The notes: a model not told the origin generated them from the letters alone. Shown: positions 1-8,747, counted from the stretch's first letter. The stretch is DNA of 59,173 bases from DATAXP01 sp036272935 (GCA_036272935.1 DATAXP010000071.1:1-59173), one strand, 5' to 3'. Translations and numbers: made by a program.

Positions 1-7
1 GTGTTCA

Positions 8-92
8 CTCGAAACTCCTTTCGTGTTGCGGTCGGAAGAACGGTTCTTCACCTTCCGATGGCCGCAAAACGCCGGGCGTTTCGAGTTTTTTT
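8..92 (+). terminator. Rho-independent terminator, long hairpin plus T tract
   Basis: CTCGAAAC at 8-15 pairs perfectly with GTTTCGAG at 78-85. Inside, TTGCGG (26-31) pairs with CCGCAA (62-67) and CGGAAG (33-38) pairs with CTTCCG (52-57), so the whole stretch folds into one long interrupted stem. Seven T follow at 86-92. This is the classic layout for a transcript coming from the left, outside the window. The gene it ends is not visible. Confidence 0.75.
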
Positions 93-408
93 ATGGAATC
101 TCCCCGCCACGCGCTGCCGAGTACGCTGGTTTAAGGTCTAGAACATCAGCAGCCTATAAGCCTCTTGCCTTTAACCGGGCAAGCGGTTTGGGCGTGCCCT
201 GAGCGGGCTGCACTTCCGACGCTCTGTCATGGGAGACCCGTCCGAAACACGGCAATAGCCGTGCTCAACTTTCGGGCTGCGTGATACGGTCGGCGATAGG
301 GAATCCTTGAGAATTCTTGAAAAAACGTATCAATTCTTGGATTCCGTATCACCTCGGCGGGGAAAAAGAAAAAGCCGCAACTCCTTACGAGTCACGGCCC
401 TAACTTAG
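93..408. other. Unassigned structured intergenic region, possible small RNA
   Basis: No open frame in this 316-base stretch looks like a protein. It is rich in inverted repeats. CACGGC (249-254) pairs with GCCGTG (259-264). GTGATACGG (281-289) pairs with CCGTATCAC (344-352), with GGAATCC (300-306) against GGATTCC (339-345) and GAATT (311-315) against AATTC (332-336) inside, which makes a long stem. A CCCTGAG stretch near 198-204 vaguely recalls 6S RNA, but the matching 3' half is not evident, so I do not call it. It could equally be the leader or trailer of the tRNA transcript. Confidence 0.3.
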
Positions 409-483
409 TCGGGGCGACATGATTTGAACATGCGACCTCTACGTCCCGAACGTAGCGCTCTAGCCAGGCTGAGCTACGCCCCG
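409..483 (-). tRNA. tRNA-Pro (anticodon CGG)
   Basis: Read on the minus strand, the acceptor stem CGGGGCG (483-477) pairs with CGCCCCG (416-410) and the discriminator base is A at 409. The anticodon arm is CTACG-TTCGGGA-CGTAG, giving anticodon CGG, which reads the proline codon CCG. The T arm is GCATG-TTCAAAT-CATGT. No CCA is encoded, so it must be added by the nucleotidyltransferase. CCG is common in this GC-rich genome. Confidence 0.95.
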
Positions 484-623
484 AGATTTTGGGACTGCGC
501 CCGCAGGGAATCTACGAATACCTCGGCAGGCAGCCCCGAGTTTAGCGGGAGTGGCCAATACGGTCCAGGCCGATGTCGCGCTTAGGTAGCGCCCCATCCT
601 GGGTCTCGGGGCACGATCGTCGC

Positions 624-1331
624 TCAAGCCCGCGCGTGTCGGCGGGTTGCCGCGGGACGCATGCCTGGCCGCGTCGGCTGGTAGCCGTAGCGGATCGCAA
701 ACCACTCGGCGAACCGTTCCCGGTCGACCGTGCGCGAGTTGCGGTTATCCAGCAAGTGCCCGAGCTCGTGGATCAGGATGTTGTTCAAGTAAAAATCCTT
801 GATCGCTTCCTCGGTCCACACCAGCTTCCAGCCATGGCCATCCTGTTCCCAGCAGCCGCCGTACATGCGGGCTTCGTTCACCTGGTTCGGCTTCGGCGGC
901 TGATCGTAGCGCTCGACGAGATCGACCTCGATCGGATACAGGTACAACGACGAGCCCCACTGCATGCCGTAGCACGGAAAGCTCTGCTTTTTCCGGGTCA
1001 TCCGGGCGAATTGCACTTGTTCCAACGGGCGAACGAAGTCGGACGGCAGCTCGGCCAACCGCTGGCGGACTTCCTGCGGCGTGAGCACGTGGCGATAGCC
1101 TTCGCCCGGCTTGCAGACGATGACGCGGTAGCCCAGCCCATCTTCGCGCGGCTCGTACCAATCCTCGGGAGGCACGAACGGGAGCTGCTCGTTGATCTGC
1201 ACGCCTCGGGCTCGCTTGCCGCGCGCGCGCTTGCTGAGCGTGAGGCGCTTGCTCAGCGATTTGGCCACATGTCCCGCGGTCGGGATTGGGGCGATGCGTG
1301 CAGCACGAGAGTAATGGCGGTCGATCCGCAT
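624..1331 (-). CDS. Zincin-like protein with HELGH motif, function unknown
   Basis: A 235-residue protein with ILIHELGHLLDNRNS near residue 190, the HExxH zinc-binding signature of metallopeptidases. An acidic/aromatic stretch (VDRERFAEWFAIRYG) follows that could give the third ligand. No signal peptide or membrane segment is seen. The N-terminus is very basic (RHYSRAARIAP, then KSLSKRLTLSKRARGKRARG). A long tryptophan- and tyrosine-rich middle (about 80-180) matches no family I can name. The ATG at 1331 was chosen because the reading frame is continuous from it. A longer frame on the opposite strand covers the same bases and is taken as a shadow. It may be a peptidase or only a structural relative. 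Confidence 0.75.
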   Translation of the reverse strand: MRIDRHYSRAARIAPIPTAGHVAKSLSKRLTLSKRARGKRARGVQINEQLPFVPPEDWYEPREDGLGYRVIVCKPGEGYRHVLTPQEVRQRLAELPSDFVRPLEQVQFARMTRKKQSFPCYGMQWGSSLYLYPIEVDLVERYDQPPKPNQVNEARMYGGCWEQDGHGWKLVWTEEAIKDFYLNNILIHELGHLLDNRNSRTVDRERFAEWFAIRYGYQPTRPGMRPAATRRHARA

Positions 1332-1721
1332 GGCGAACTACCTCGATTCATGGTGAGATCAGCGGCAGCCAATCCCGCAGGCAGCCCGCTTGCTGCCGGT
1401 CGATCCGTCGAGGAGTTCGCCGGCTTTAATGCCGGCCCCCGGAGGCCTCTCGCAAACCCGATGAATCCATCGTAGAAAGCCCCCCGCCCCGAAAGCAAGT
1501 CAATTGCGCAAGTGGCTTAATGCCAATGCATTGCGTCAATCATCAGCGGCCACTTTTTTCCGGTTTTGGCAGCTTGACAAGAGCCTTCCTGATGGCGTGC
1601 TTCGGGACCTTGTTTTTTGCGACCTATCTGGCGGTCGCAGCAAGATTCCGAAAACCTCCCAAACGCGCCAGCTTGAAATTCGCGAACACCGCCGCGCGCT
1701 TCCGACGAAAGCCGCGAGGCT
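1332..1721. other. Intergenic region without recognised features
   Basis: This 390-base gap lies upstream of the HELGH gene (read leftward) and downstream of the kinase stop. Short frames exist on both strands but none resembles a protein. The promoter of the HELGH gene is probably here. No clear terminator, riboswitch or repeat was found. Confidence 0.4.
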
Positions 1722-3275
1722 TCAGAGCGCCATCGCGAAGATGATGATCGCCAGGATCACCAGCGCTGCGGCCGACCCATAGAGAATGGTCGTCGTGTTT
1801 CGCTTCGATCGCCGAGCACGCCCACGCTTGGCAAGCGGAGTCTCTTCGGTCTGGATCGACAGACCGCTGGAGCCGGCGCCGGTGATCGCCATCGGACCCG
1901 AACCGCCGGCCGCGTCGTTCAAGGCGCGTGCCTTGATGAGCTTCTTGCCTCCTCCGCCCTTCATTACATCGGAGCCCGATTTCTCGGCCGACTTGCGCAG
2001 CAGCGGATCGCTGCCGGTGCTTGAAGAGCCCGAAACCTTCACGGTGGCCTGCAAGTTGGGAGCGGTGTCCTGCGTCGAGCGGTTGAGTGGCCCCGATCCA
2101 CTGCCGCCGCGCCGAATCTTGCTGCCGCCGCCGATGTCGCTGGTCAGGTCGCCGCTGGAATCGCTGTTGCGTTTGGGGGCCAGTGCCTTGTTCGCCCCGA
2201 TGGTGCGGAAGCCGCGACTACCAGCCCCGACACTCACGGGAGCGCCCGATAGGTATTTCGCCATCACATCGGCCACTTCGCGAGCCGTTTGGAAACGCTT
2301 GTCGGGCGCTTTGGCCATCATCCGACTGCAAATGGCCAACAGGTCCTTCGGCGCATCGGGGCGATCGACCAGAATGCTGGGCGGTTCTTCGCGCTGGTGC
2401 TTGAGCAGCCGCTGGGTGAGCGTCCCTTCGTTGAACGGCGGATGTCCCGTGAGGCAGTAATACAGCGTGCAACCGAGGCTGTAGAGATCGACGCGGGCAT
2501 CGACATTGTGGCTGTTGACGGCCTGCTCGGGGGCGAGATAGTCGGCCGTACCGAGCACGTTTTCATCGTGGGCCACGGTGAGCGACGTTTTGGTTTCGTC
2601 CGAGAACTTCGCCAGACCCATGTCGAGCACTTTCACCACGCCACGGTTGTCGACCAGCAAATTCGCGGGCTTGATGTCGCGATGGATCAGCCTGGCTTCA
2701 TGAGCGTGGTGCAGGCCTTCGGCCGACTGGCGGATGTAGTCGGCGGCCAGCGAGTACGCCAACGGCCCGTCTTCCTTGACCGTGATTTGCAGGTCGCGAC
2801 CCTCGACGTACTCCATCACCAGAAAATGCGTGGTCCCCTCGCAAGCCACATCGTAGGCGCGGACGATGTTCGGATGGTCGAGGCGTGCCGCCGCTTGCGC
2901 TTCGAGATAGAATCGCTCGAGATACGACGAATCGTCGATGCGATGCTTCGGCAACACTTTGATCGCCACCATGCGGCGCATGTGCTTGTGTTCGGCAAGA
3001 AACACACTGCTCATGCCGCCCGAGCCGAGCAGGCGATGCAGGCGGTAGCTGCCGAGGAAGAATCCCTTGTTGCGCCCTTCGAGCAATCGGTCGGCCTGCC
3101 AACGGGTGACGAGCCCCGCGGCGACCAGATGCTCGGCGACGGCCGTCGCCTCGCGCGCTGCGTCGGCGCCCTGCGCCTCGGCCAAGGCGGCCAACGACTG
3201 CGTCAGCGGCTCGGCTTCGACCAGTCCGCTGGCCCGCAGCAGGTCCAAAAACTTGTCAGCGGTGATGGTGGCCAT
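1722..3275 (-). CDS. Tail-anchored Hanks-type Ser/Thr protein kinase
   Basis: The 517-residue protein has a roughly 75-residue N-terminal region of the kind that often precedes planctomycete kinases. The kinase domain (about 78-345) shows the glycine loop GSGGMSSVFLAEH, the ATP lysine in VAIKVL, the catalytic loop HRDIKPANLL, DMG at the metal-binding position where DFG is usual, and TADYLAPEQ. From about 350 to 490 it is Ser/Gly/Lys-rich and probably disordered. A single membrane helix (TTILYGSAAALVILAIIIF) ends three residues before the stop. The kinase is therefore cytoplasmic with essentially no outer sensor, so any signal must come through the N-terminal domain, the disordered linker or a partner. 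No phosphatase or obvious substrate is adjacent. Confidence 0.93.
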   Translation of the reverse strand: MATITADKFLDLLRASGLVEAEPLTQSLAALAEAQGADAAREATAVAEHLVAAGLVTRWQADRLLEGRNKGFFLGSYRLHRLLGSGGMSSVFLAEHKHMRRMVAIKVLPKHRIDDSSYLERFYLEAQAAARLDHPNIVRAYDVACEGTTHFLVMEYVEGRDLQITVKEDGPLAYSLAADYIRQSAEGLHHAHEARLIHRDIKPANLLVDNRGVVKVLDMGLAKFSDETKTSLTVAHDENVLGTADYLAPEQAVNSHNVDARVDLYSLGCTLYYCLTGHPPFNEGTLTQRLLKHQREEPPSILVDRPDAPKDLLAICSRMMAKAPDKRFQTAREVADVMAKYLSGAPVSVGAGSRGFRTIGANKALAPKRNSDSSGDLTSDIGGGSKIRRGGSGSGPLNRSTQDTAPNLQATVKVSGSSSTGSDPLLRKSAEKSGSDVMKGGGGKKLIKARALNDAAGGSGPMAITGAGSSGLSIQTEETPLAKRGRARRSKRNTTTILYGSAAALVILAIIIFAMAL

Positions 3276-3750
3276 GCCGACGAACGGTTTCCATGCTGGC
3301 CGAGGAATTGAAGAACACGACTGTCCCTACCGGAATGGAGATCAGCAGTCGCCGATGCGCCGCGCCGCCGCTGGGACTTCTCATTCGTCGCGTACGAAAA
3401 CCCGACGAACGTTAAAAGTCCTTAACGATCTGAGCGACCAACGGTCTCACCTGCGCCGAACGACGCTGCGCGAACGTGTCTCCGACCAACATCCCGGGGT
3501 GTGCCTCTTCCGAATGCCAAGCTACCACACCCAAATTCAGAATTCCAGAAGTCGATACCACGGTTTCGTATTTTTGCTAGGCTCTTGTGAGGATTAGAGG
3601 CTACCCGAAAGCCTTTGGCCAACCGGCTGGCCGCGTGGGGTAGACATTCGTGTCTGCCCGGAAAGTCGTGACCGGAGGCAGGCAGGAATGCCTGCTCCAC
3701 GCGGTCCTCGGATAGGCTCTAAGAAACCGCAGCCACACCAGCTAGGTGCC
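3276..3750. other. Divergent intergenic region between kinase and glutaredoxin-like gene
   Basis: This 475-base region must hold the promoters of two divergent genes. Its right half carries the inverted-repeat element at 3631-3704, listed separately. The rest shows no convincing gene or RNA. Confidence 0.5.
3631..3704. repeat. Imperfect 28-base inverted repeat, REP-like
   Basis: The arms 3631-3658 and 3677-3704 are imperfect reverse complements. Both share CCGCGTGG at the outside and CATTC in the middle, and an 18-base spacer separates them. The left arm contains GTAGACATTCGTGTCTGCC and the right arm its counterpart GGCAGGAATGCCTGCTCC. Such short palindromic intergenic repeats recur in planctomycete genomes. 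This is one of several different ones in the window. Confidence 0.6.
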
Positions 3751-4014
3751 ATGCCGCCCGATCGTGCCCCTCAAGCCGCGCCGCCCTCCGCCGTGCTGTA
3801 CACGCGTCAAGGTTGCCACTTGTGCGAAGATGCCAAAGCGGTCCTGCTGCGCTACGGTCTGCCGGTGGCCGAGGTCGATATCGACGCCGAGCCTGAACTG
3901 GTGACGAGGTACGGGACCTGCGTGCCGGTCGTGGTCATCGATGGCCGCGAGCGATTCCGCGGCCGCGTGAGCGAGGTTTTGCTGCGTCGCTTGCTGCACC
4001 GACACATAAGATAA
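3751..4014 (+). CDS. Glutaredoxin/thioredoxin-fold protein (DUF836-like)
   Basis: From the ATG at 3751 this is an 87-residue protein. VLYTRQGCHLCEDAKAVL carries a CxxC redox pair (CHLC) after the first strand, followed by EVDIDAEPELVTRYG and the cis-proline segment VPVVVIDG. This is the standard layout of small glutaredoxin-like proteins that handle thiol-disulfide exchange. An earlier start at 3688 is open but adds a Pro/Lys-rich leader that overlaps the repeat region, so 3751 is preferred. ThiO follows 64 bases downstream on the same strand and the two may be co-transcribed. Confidence 0.85.
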   Translation: MPPDRAPQAAPPSAVLYTRQGCHLCEDAKAVLLRYGLPVAEVDIDAEPELVTRYGTCVPVVVIDGRERFRGRVSEVLLRRLLHRHIR

Positions 4015-4078
4015 TGATGCCCGACGTTCCTCGCCGCTGCCGCCTCTTGTCATCCGCTTCCTACCCCGCCAGCGACTC

Positions 4079-5176
4079 ATGCCCGATTGTCTGATTGTCG
4101 GCGGTGGCGTGATCGGCTTGTCGATCGCCTATGAGCTGGCCGGCGCCGGAGTTCGAGTGCGACTCGTCGAGCGTCAGGCGATCGGGCGCGAAGCATCGTG
4201 GGCGGGTGCGGGCATTCTGCCGCCACCCGGGCAGCCCGATCCGAGCGACGCTCACGGGCAGCTCGCGGCCCTGTCGCACGCGCTGCACCGCGCCTGGGCC
4301 GAAGAGCTAAGGTCGCTCACCGGCATCGACAACGGTCATCGCCGCACGGGTGCGATCTACGTTGCCCATGACCGTGAGCAACAGCGATCGCTCGAGGCGC
4401 AGCAGGTGCACTGGCGCCGCGACCGCGTGGAACACGAACCACTGTCGACCGGCGAACTGTCGCGTATCGAACCTGAACTTGTTCGTGCCGAGTGCGCCTT
4501 CCATCTGCCCGACGAGTGCCAGATTCGCAACCCGTGGCATCTGCGTGCGCTGGCGGCCGCGTGCCTCTTGCGCGGCGTCGAGATCTCCGAAGGAGTTCAA
4601 GCCACCGACTTCATCGTTCGCAACTCGCGGATCGATGGGTTGTGCACGAGTGCCGGCGTCTTGCGCGCCGAGTGCTACTGCTTGACCGGCGGTTGCTGGA
4701 CCGCGGAGCTAGCGGCGAAGCTGGACTACACGCTCGCCATTGCTCCGGTGCGCGGGCAAATGGCGCTAGTGCGCGGCATGCCACACGTGCTGAAGCACAT
4801 CATCAACGAAGGACGACGATACCTGGTGCCACGCGGCGACGGACGCATCCTGGCAGGCTCGACCGAAGAGAACGCCGGGTACGATCGCCGCACGACGGCC
4901 GACGGCATCCGCGGTCTGCTCGATCTGGCCGTGCGCCTGGTGCCGCGGCTGGCGACGTTCGAGATCGAACGCACTTGGGCGGGTTTGCGTCCCGCGACGG
5001 CTGACGGCTTGCCGTACCTGGGGCCGTTGCCGGGCTTGACGAATGCGTTCGTTGCAGCCGGCCATTTTCGCAGTGGCCTGCACCTGTCTCCCGGGACCGC
5101 GCGCGTGATGAGCGAAGCGATCCAGAGCAAGCCACCTTTAATCGATCTTCGCGCATTTCGGATCGATCGTAGCTAA
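4079..5176 (+). CDS. thiO: Glycine oxidase ThiO (FAD-dependent)
   Basis: A 365-residue FAD-dependent amine oxidase of the DAO/GlcD fold. The N-terminus CLIVGGGVIGLSIAYEL is the dinucleotide motif GxGxxG followed by an acidic strand end (VRLVERQ). The GREASWAGAGILPP segment is typical of ThiO, and the C-terminal ERTWAGLRPATADGLPYLG segment closes the FAD site. ThiO makes the iminoglycine needed for the thiazole ring of thiamine. No other thi gene is visible here, so the assignment rests on sequence alone. A related D-amino-acid or sarcosine oxidase is the alternative. Cytoplasmic, with no signal peptide. Confidence 0.85.
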   Translation: MPDCLIVGGGVIGLSIAYELAGAGVRVRLVERQAIGREASWAGAGILPPPGQPDPSDAHGQLAALSHALHRAWAEELRSLTGIDNGHRRTGAIYVAHDREQQRSLEAQQVHWRRDRVEHEPLSTGELSRIEPELVRAECAFHLPDECQIRNPWHLRALAAACLLRGVEISEGVQATDFIVRNSRIDGLCTSAGVLRAECYCLTGGCWTAELAAKLDYTLAIAPVRGQMALVRGMPHVLKHIINEGRRYLVPRGDGRILAGSTEENAGYDRRTTADGIRGLLDLAVRLVPRLATFEIERTWAGLRPATADGLPYLGPLPGLTNAFVAAGHFRSGLHLSPGTARVMSEAIQSKPPLIDLRAFRIDRS

Positions 5177-5499
5177 GCTGCACGGAGCAGAAAGGGAGAT
5201 GTGGGGATGAAAGCGATCGGGGGATGAAGAGAAAAACAAACTGACCTTGCCCAGATTTGATGGTCGCCCCAGAGGACTTTCGCATGATCCACAAAAATAG
5301 TCGTTTTGCACGAACTTGCAACGCATTTTGTAGGCCAGCGCGCAACGCCGATACTCGCCGCTGGTTGCGACGCAGCCGCGGCGCGTCGAGGTGTCTATCC
5401 CAGATGAAACGAATCGCCTCCATCGAGCAACTTTGCTCTGCGATGCAGGGAACTGACATCTACGACATCGCCGTCGGCCCGTAAGCCGGTGCCGAGGTA
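5177..5499. other. Intergenic region without recognised features
   Basis: This 323-base gap lies between two genes pointing toward each other. It is somewhat less GC-rich than its surroundings. Short frames on both strands have no protein-like composition. No clear terminator hairpin with a T tract was found for thiO. Confidence 0.4.
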
Positions 5500-5996
5500 T
5501 CACCGCTTACCGTCGATCGGCATCAGCGACCAAACGAGCGCAACCACGTAGCCGATGAACGTCCAGCCGGCGACGATGTTGAGCGCCGTGATCGGGCCGG
5601 CGTGCCGGTGCCCGCGGGCGATCGCGAAGACCGACGGGAGTACGTAGACAACCGGTGCGACTGCACGGCACAACCAAAGAGTCGGCGACGATCCATCCTC
5701 AGTGAAGTAGCCGAGAATTGCCGAGGCTATGGCACGAGTGCGGCACCGAGCAATGCCAGGGCGATCGTCCCGACTGGTGCGGTTCGCCGACTTAGCTCGA
5801 GCCTTCGACGGCACGAACATCGGGATCGGTGGTGGTGATTGCGGTGCCGCGTAGGAGTGCGGCATCAGCACGATGCCGTTACACGAAGGGCAAACACCTG
5901 CTGGCCTGCAAGGTCGAGCGGGGCCTGCATCGCGGCCGCGCAGTGCGGGCAGTTGACGAGCGACGAAGAGATCGGCGGACTCGGCACATGGTTCAT
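5500..5996 (-). pseudogene. Frame-broken zinc-ribbon membrane protein, superinfection-immunity-like C-terminus
   Basis: The likely start is the ATG at 5996, encoding MNHVPSPPISS and then the zinc-ribbon half CPHCAAAMQAPLDLAGQQV. The second half CPSCNGIVLMP lies in another frame, so an indel sits near 5885-5900. The second frame continues to the stop at 5500. It ends with VYVLPSVFAIARGHRHAG followed by ITALNIVAGWTFIGYVVALVWSL, two predicted membrane helices closely resembling the T4 Imm-type superinfection-immunity family. A further frame change near 5720-5750 is possible, because a hydrophobic stretch (TIALALLGAALVP) appears in the first frame there. It is either a decayed gene or carries consensus errors. 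Confidence 0.6.
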
Positions 5997-6359
5997 GGCA
6001 CAGCCCCGTTTTCGCTGGCGCCAGTCGCCACTTGTCGAGCCTTTCCATAGAGTCCCATCCTTCGTAATTCAGCACGTTCACGACGGACCTCGGCGCGTCG
6101 AACTCGGCCGGAGTTCTCGGAAGTTGGCCCACGGCCGCCTCCGTGCAGACGATCGTGAATTGGTCAATCCATAGGCGGCTGGTGTACCATTGGTCACCGA
6201 TCTTCTGGCTTTGAGTCGAATCCCGCCGCGTAACGCCGCGGATGAATCCAACGCTTGATCTTCTGGATGCTGGCCCGTTTCCCGTTTTTTTGCCGGGAAA
6301 ATCTTCGCGGCCTCGGCCAGCGTGATCGGTTCTGATGCGTCTGGCTGTCGGCTGCTCAT
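5997..6359 (-). pseudogene. Frame-broken DUF1580-like helix-turn-helix protein
   Basis: From the ATG at 6359 the first frame gives SEPITLAEAAKIFPAKK. The continuation expected of a DUF1580-type HTH protein is found in two other frames: GKRASIQKIKRWIH, and then RGVTRRDSTQSQKIGDQWYTS with RLWIDQF after it. Two single-base changes are needed: one at the A7 run near 6286-6292, and one at the C-rich spot near 6240. Proteins of this type are small DNA-binding proteins frequent in planctomycete mobile and accessory regions. The 3' end is unclear because the last frame stays open into the next gene. Confidence 0.5.
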
Positions 6360-6456
6360 TCGGAGTCCCTCCGGCATGGATAAGAGGGGCATCCCTGCTC
6401 GGATCAGCGTCCATCCCGTGCACGCCCTGAGCATCAGGGACCGGCACCGCCTAGTG

Positions 6457-6881
6457 CTAGTACGGCGCCACGTGTCCGGCGACCCATTTGCGCAACTGGT
6501 CGTAGTCGGCGTAGCCCACGCGATGCGCAACCACTGTCCCCTTGTTGAATAGAAAAACCGAGGGGATCGACGACACGCGGTAGTGTCGGGCCAGATCACG
6601 GTTCCGTTGCACGTCGATCTTCACCACCGCCACCTGGCCGCTGCTGGCCAACCGATCGAGTTCCGGGTCGATCATGCGGCACGGTCCGCACCAGGGAGCA
6701 CCGAACTTGACGACCACCGGCTGCTTGCGTTCCAGCACTGTCGAGCGAAACCACGAATCGTCGGGCGCGGAAAAACCTGGCCAGGGTCCTATAGCCCCGA
6801 CGAATCGAACGTCAGGTATCCACCGGCGACGATGAGCAGGACGCACACAATCGCATTCAGCAATAGGTTGGTTCGATTCAT
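6457..6881 (-). pseudogene. Membrane-anchored thioredoxin, frame-broken after the anchor
   Basis: The thioredoxin domain is clear: VVVKFGAPWCGPCRMIDPEL with the WCGPC active site, then VAVVKIDVQRNRDLARHYRV, the cis-proline in SSIPSVFLF, and a C-terminal helix. The natural N-terminus, MNRTNLLLNAIVCVLLIVAG with a membrane helix from the ATG at 6881, is in a different frame. It meets TAG at 6791-6789, just before the domain begins in the other frame. One indel between about 6790 and 6815 would restore a single protein. If the break is real, only a soluble domain from an alternative start could be made. Confidence 0.65.
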
Positions 6882-7124
6882 CGCGATTCTGCCGGCAGTA
6901 GCGGTTGCAGCGGCCACGACAACCGCTGCGCAACAAGGCGTGACGGAAGTGCGCGACAACTCTACGTCACGGCTGCGCGTCGTGGAGGGCAGCTAAGCCG
7001 GGGCTGGTAACCAGAAGGCCGAGTCGGCCTGTCCCAAGACTTCATTTCATGCGATAGTTTGCAACGCTTGGACGTCACGCCAGAATCCTTGCTTCTTCGA
7101 ACAACTCAGCTTCTCGCATTGACC

Positions 7125-7511
7125 ATGAAGCATGTGCTATTGGTGGCGCTCGGCGGTTCGGTTGGTGCGCTGGCGCGGTACTTCGGCGGCGGATGGGTGC
7201 TGCATCGAACGGTCGATTGGCGGTTCCCTGCCAGCACCTTTGCCGTGAATCTGGCGGGCTGCGTCGTTGCCGGCTTGCTTACCGGCATGATCGAGAAGCG
7301 CGGCTGGTTCTCGGCCGATGCCCGGCTGTTCCTGTTTACCGGCTTCCTCGGCGGATTCACGACGTTTTCGGCCTTCGGAATCGACACGATTTCGCTCCTG
7401 CGCAGAGGTAACACAGTGGTCGCGCTGGCGTACGTGCTGTCAAGCGTGATTGCGGGACTCGCCGGCTTGTGGCTGGCGCTGAAGGCCATCGAATGGCTTT
7501 GCCGAAGTTAG
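7125..7511 (+). CDS. crcB: Fluoride channel CrcB/Fluc
   Basis: The 128-residue protein starts at the ATG at 7125 (MKHVLLVALGGSVGALARY), which is the family's usual beginning. The in-frame extension up to 7059 is not membrane-like. Four membrane helices are visible. Family marks include GGSVGALARY, FAVNLAGC with the conserved asparagine, and GGFTTFSAFGID with the phenylalanine/threonine track of the pore. It works as a dimer that exports fluoride. I looked for a crcB-motif fluoride riboswitch in the 240 bases upstream and did not recognise one. Confidence 0.93.
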   Translation: MKHVLLVALGGSVGALARYFGGGWVLHRTVDWRFPASTFAVNLAGCVVAGLLTGMIEKRGWFSADARLFLFTGFLGGFTTFSAFGIDTISLLRRGNTVVALAYVLSSVIAGLAGLWLALKAIEWLCRS

Positions 7512-7540
7512 CAGCGCCTTCGCGATGCAACGCCCGCGCT

Positions 7541-8653
7541 CTAGAGCCGCAACACCTGGCTGCCGCTCACGCGGCGCACTAGGTGGCGCATCTCGAGCAC
7601 GCTGATCGTGGCCAGCACTTGGTGGATCGGCAGTCCGCACTCGGCCACTACGCTGTCGATGCCGGTGGCGTCGCTGGCGACCGCGTCGAGCACTTGCTGT
7701 TCCTGCGGGCTCAGCAGCAGCTCGGCCGGATGATGCACCGCGCGTCCGTCGGCAACTGCCGTCTTGCCCACGAGCGGTCCTAGTTCTTCGAGCACGTCGT
7801 CCACGGTTTCCACCAACTTCGCGCCGTCGCGGATCAATCGATGGCAGCCGCGTGCCATGCGATTGTCGATCCGGCCGGGGACGGCGAACACTTCGCGGCC
7901 TTGCTCCATGGCGTGGCGGGCCGTGATCAGCGCCCCGCTACTGATGGCTGCTTCGACGACAATCACGCCCAGCGACATTCCGGAGATGATGCGGTTGCGC
8001 TGCGGGAATGAGCCGCTGAGCGGCGCGGCGCGCAGCGGAGCCTCGCTGATCACCGCTCCCTGTTGGGCCACGTCGGCGGCCAGTGCGTCGTGCTCCGGCG
8101 GATACGTGTTCAGCACGCCGCTGCCGAGCACCGCCACGGTGCGACCACCGGCAGCCAATGCTCCGCGATGGGCCGCGGCATCGATCCCCCGGGCCAAGCC
8201 GCTGACGACGGTAAGTCCGCTGCGTGCCAGGCTACCGGCCAACCTTTCGGCCTGTGCCAATCCGTAGTGAGTGGCGTGCCGCGAGCCGACGACCGCCACG
8301 GCCAGGCCGTCGGCCGGAGCTAGCGAACCGCGAACATACAGCACCGCGGGTGGATTGAAGATTTCGCGCAGCAGCCGCGGATACGCCTCCGACGCTTCGG
8401 TGAGTATGCCGATGTTTTCGCGCCGCGCTAGCGCCAGTTCGGCAGTGACGTCGATCGTGTCGCGAGCCCGCGCGATCGCCTGGCTGAGCTTGGGACCGAT
8501 CCCCTGCACGTCGCGCAGCGCGCTGGGTGCCGCCGCCAGGGCCGCTGCCGCGCTGCCAAAATGTGCCAAGAGCGCTCGGCGCAACTGCGGTCCCACACCC
8601 GGGACGAGCGACAACAGCACGTCGTCGGCCAACGCGTCTTGCGTGGTGGTCAT
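7541..8653 (-). CDS. dprA: DNA processing protein DprA/Smf
   Basis: From the ATG at 8653 the protein has 370 residues. An N-terminal helix-hairpin-helix part (LVPGVGPQLRRALLAHFG, then VQGIGPKLSQAI) is followed by the Rossmann DprA domain (AVAVVGSRHATHYG, VVSGLARGIDAAAHRGAL, VAVLGSGV, YPPEHDAL). Further motifs are FPQRNRIISGMS, VVEA, SGALITARHA and REVFAVPG. A C-terminal winged-helix-like part (LSPQEQQVLDAVASD) follows. DprA loads RecA on incoming single strands during transformation. The frame is open further upstream, but those residues overlap the promoter of the divergent secreted protein. No other competence gene is in the window. Confidence 0.95.
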   Translation of the reverse strand: MTTTQDALADDVLLSLVPGVGPQLRRALLAHFGSAAAALAAAPSALRDVQGIGPKLSQAIARARDTIDVTAELALARRENIGILTEASEAYPRLLREIFNPPAVLYVRGSLAPADGLAVAVVGSRHATHYGLAQAERLAGSLARSGLTVVSGLARGIDAAAHRGALAAGGRTVAVLGSGVLNTYPPEHDALAADVAQQGAVISEAPLRAAPLSGSFPQRNRIISGMSLGVIVVEAAISSGALITARHAMEQGREVFAVPGRIDNRMARGCHRLIRDGAKLVETVDDVLEELGPLVGKTAVADGRAVHHPAELLLSPQEQQVLDAVASDATGIDSVVAECGLPIHQVLATISVLEMRHLVRRVSGSQVLRL

Positions 8654-8747
8654 GGTTCGCGCCCTGTCTACAATGGACCGGCGCCGCGAGTCTACCGCGA
8701 CCACGCGGCGCGCACAACGCGCGGCACCGAAACCATCGAGCGATACC

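Noticed and set aside
93..408. 6S RNA
   Set aside because: Only a short CCCTGAG-like stretch resembles 6S RNA. The closing stem and 3' half do not match, so it is left unassigned.
573..1475. A 300-residue forward frame over the HELGH gene
   Set aside because: It lacks a motif and is Ala/Arg/Leu-biased, while the opposite frame carries a zinc signature.
6882..7124. Fluoride riboswitch upstream of crcB
   Set aside because: The conserved crcB-motif elements were not found in this segment, so no riboswitch is called.
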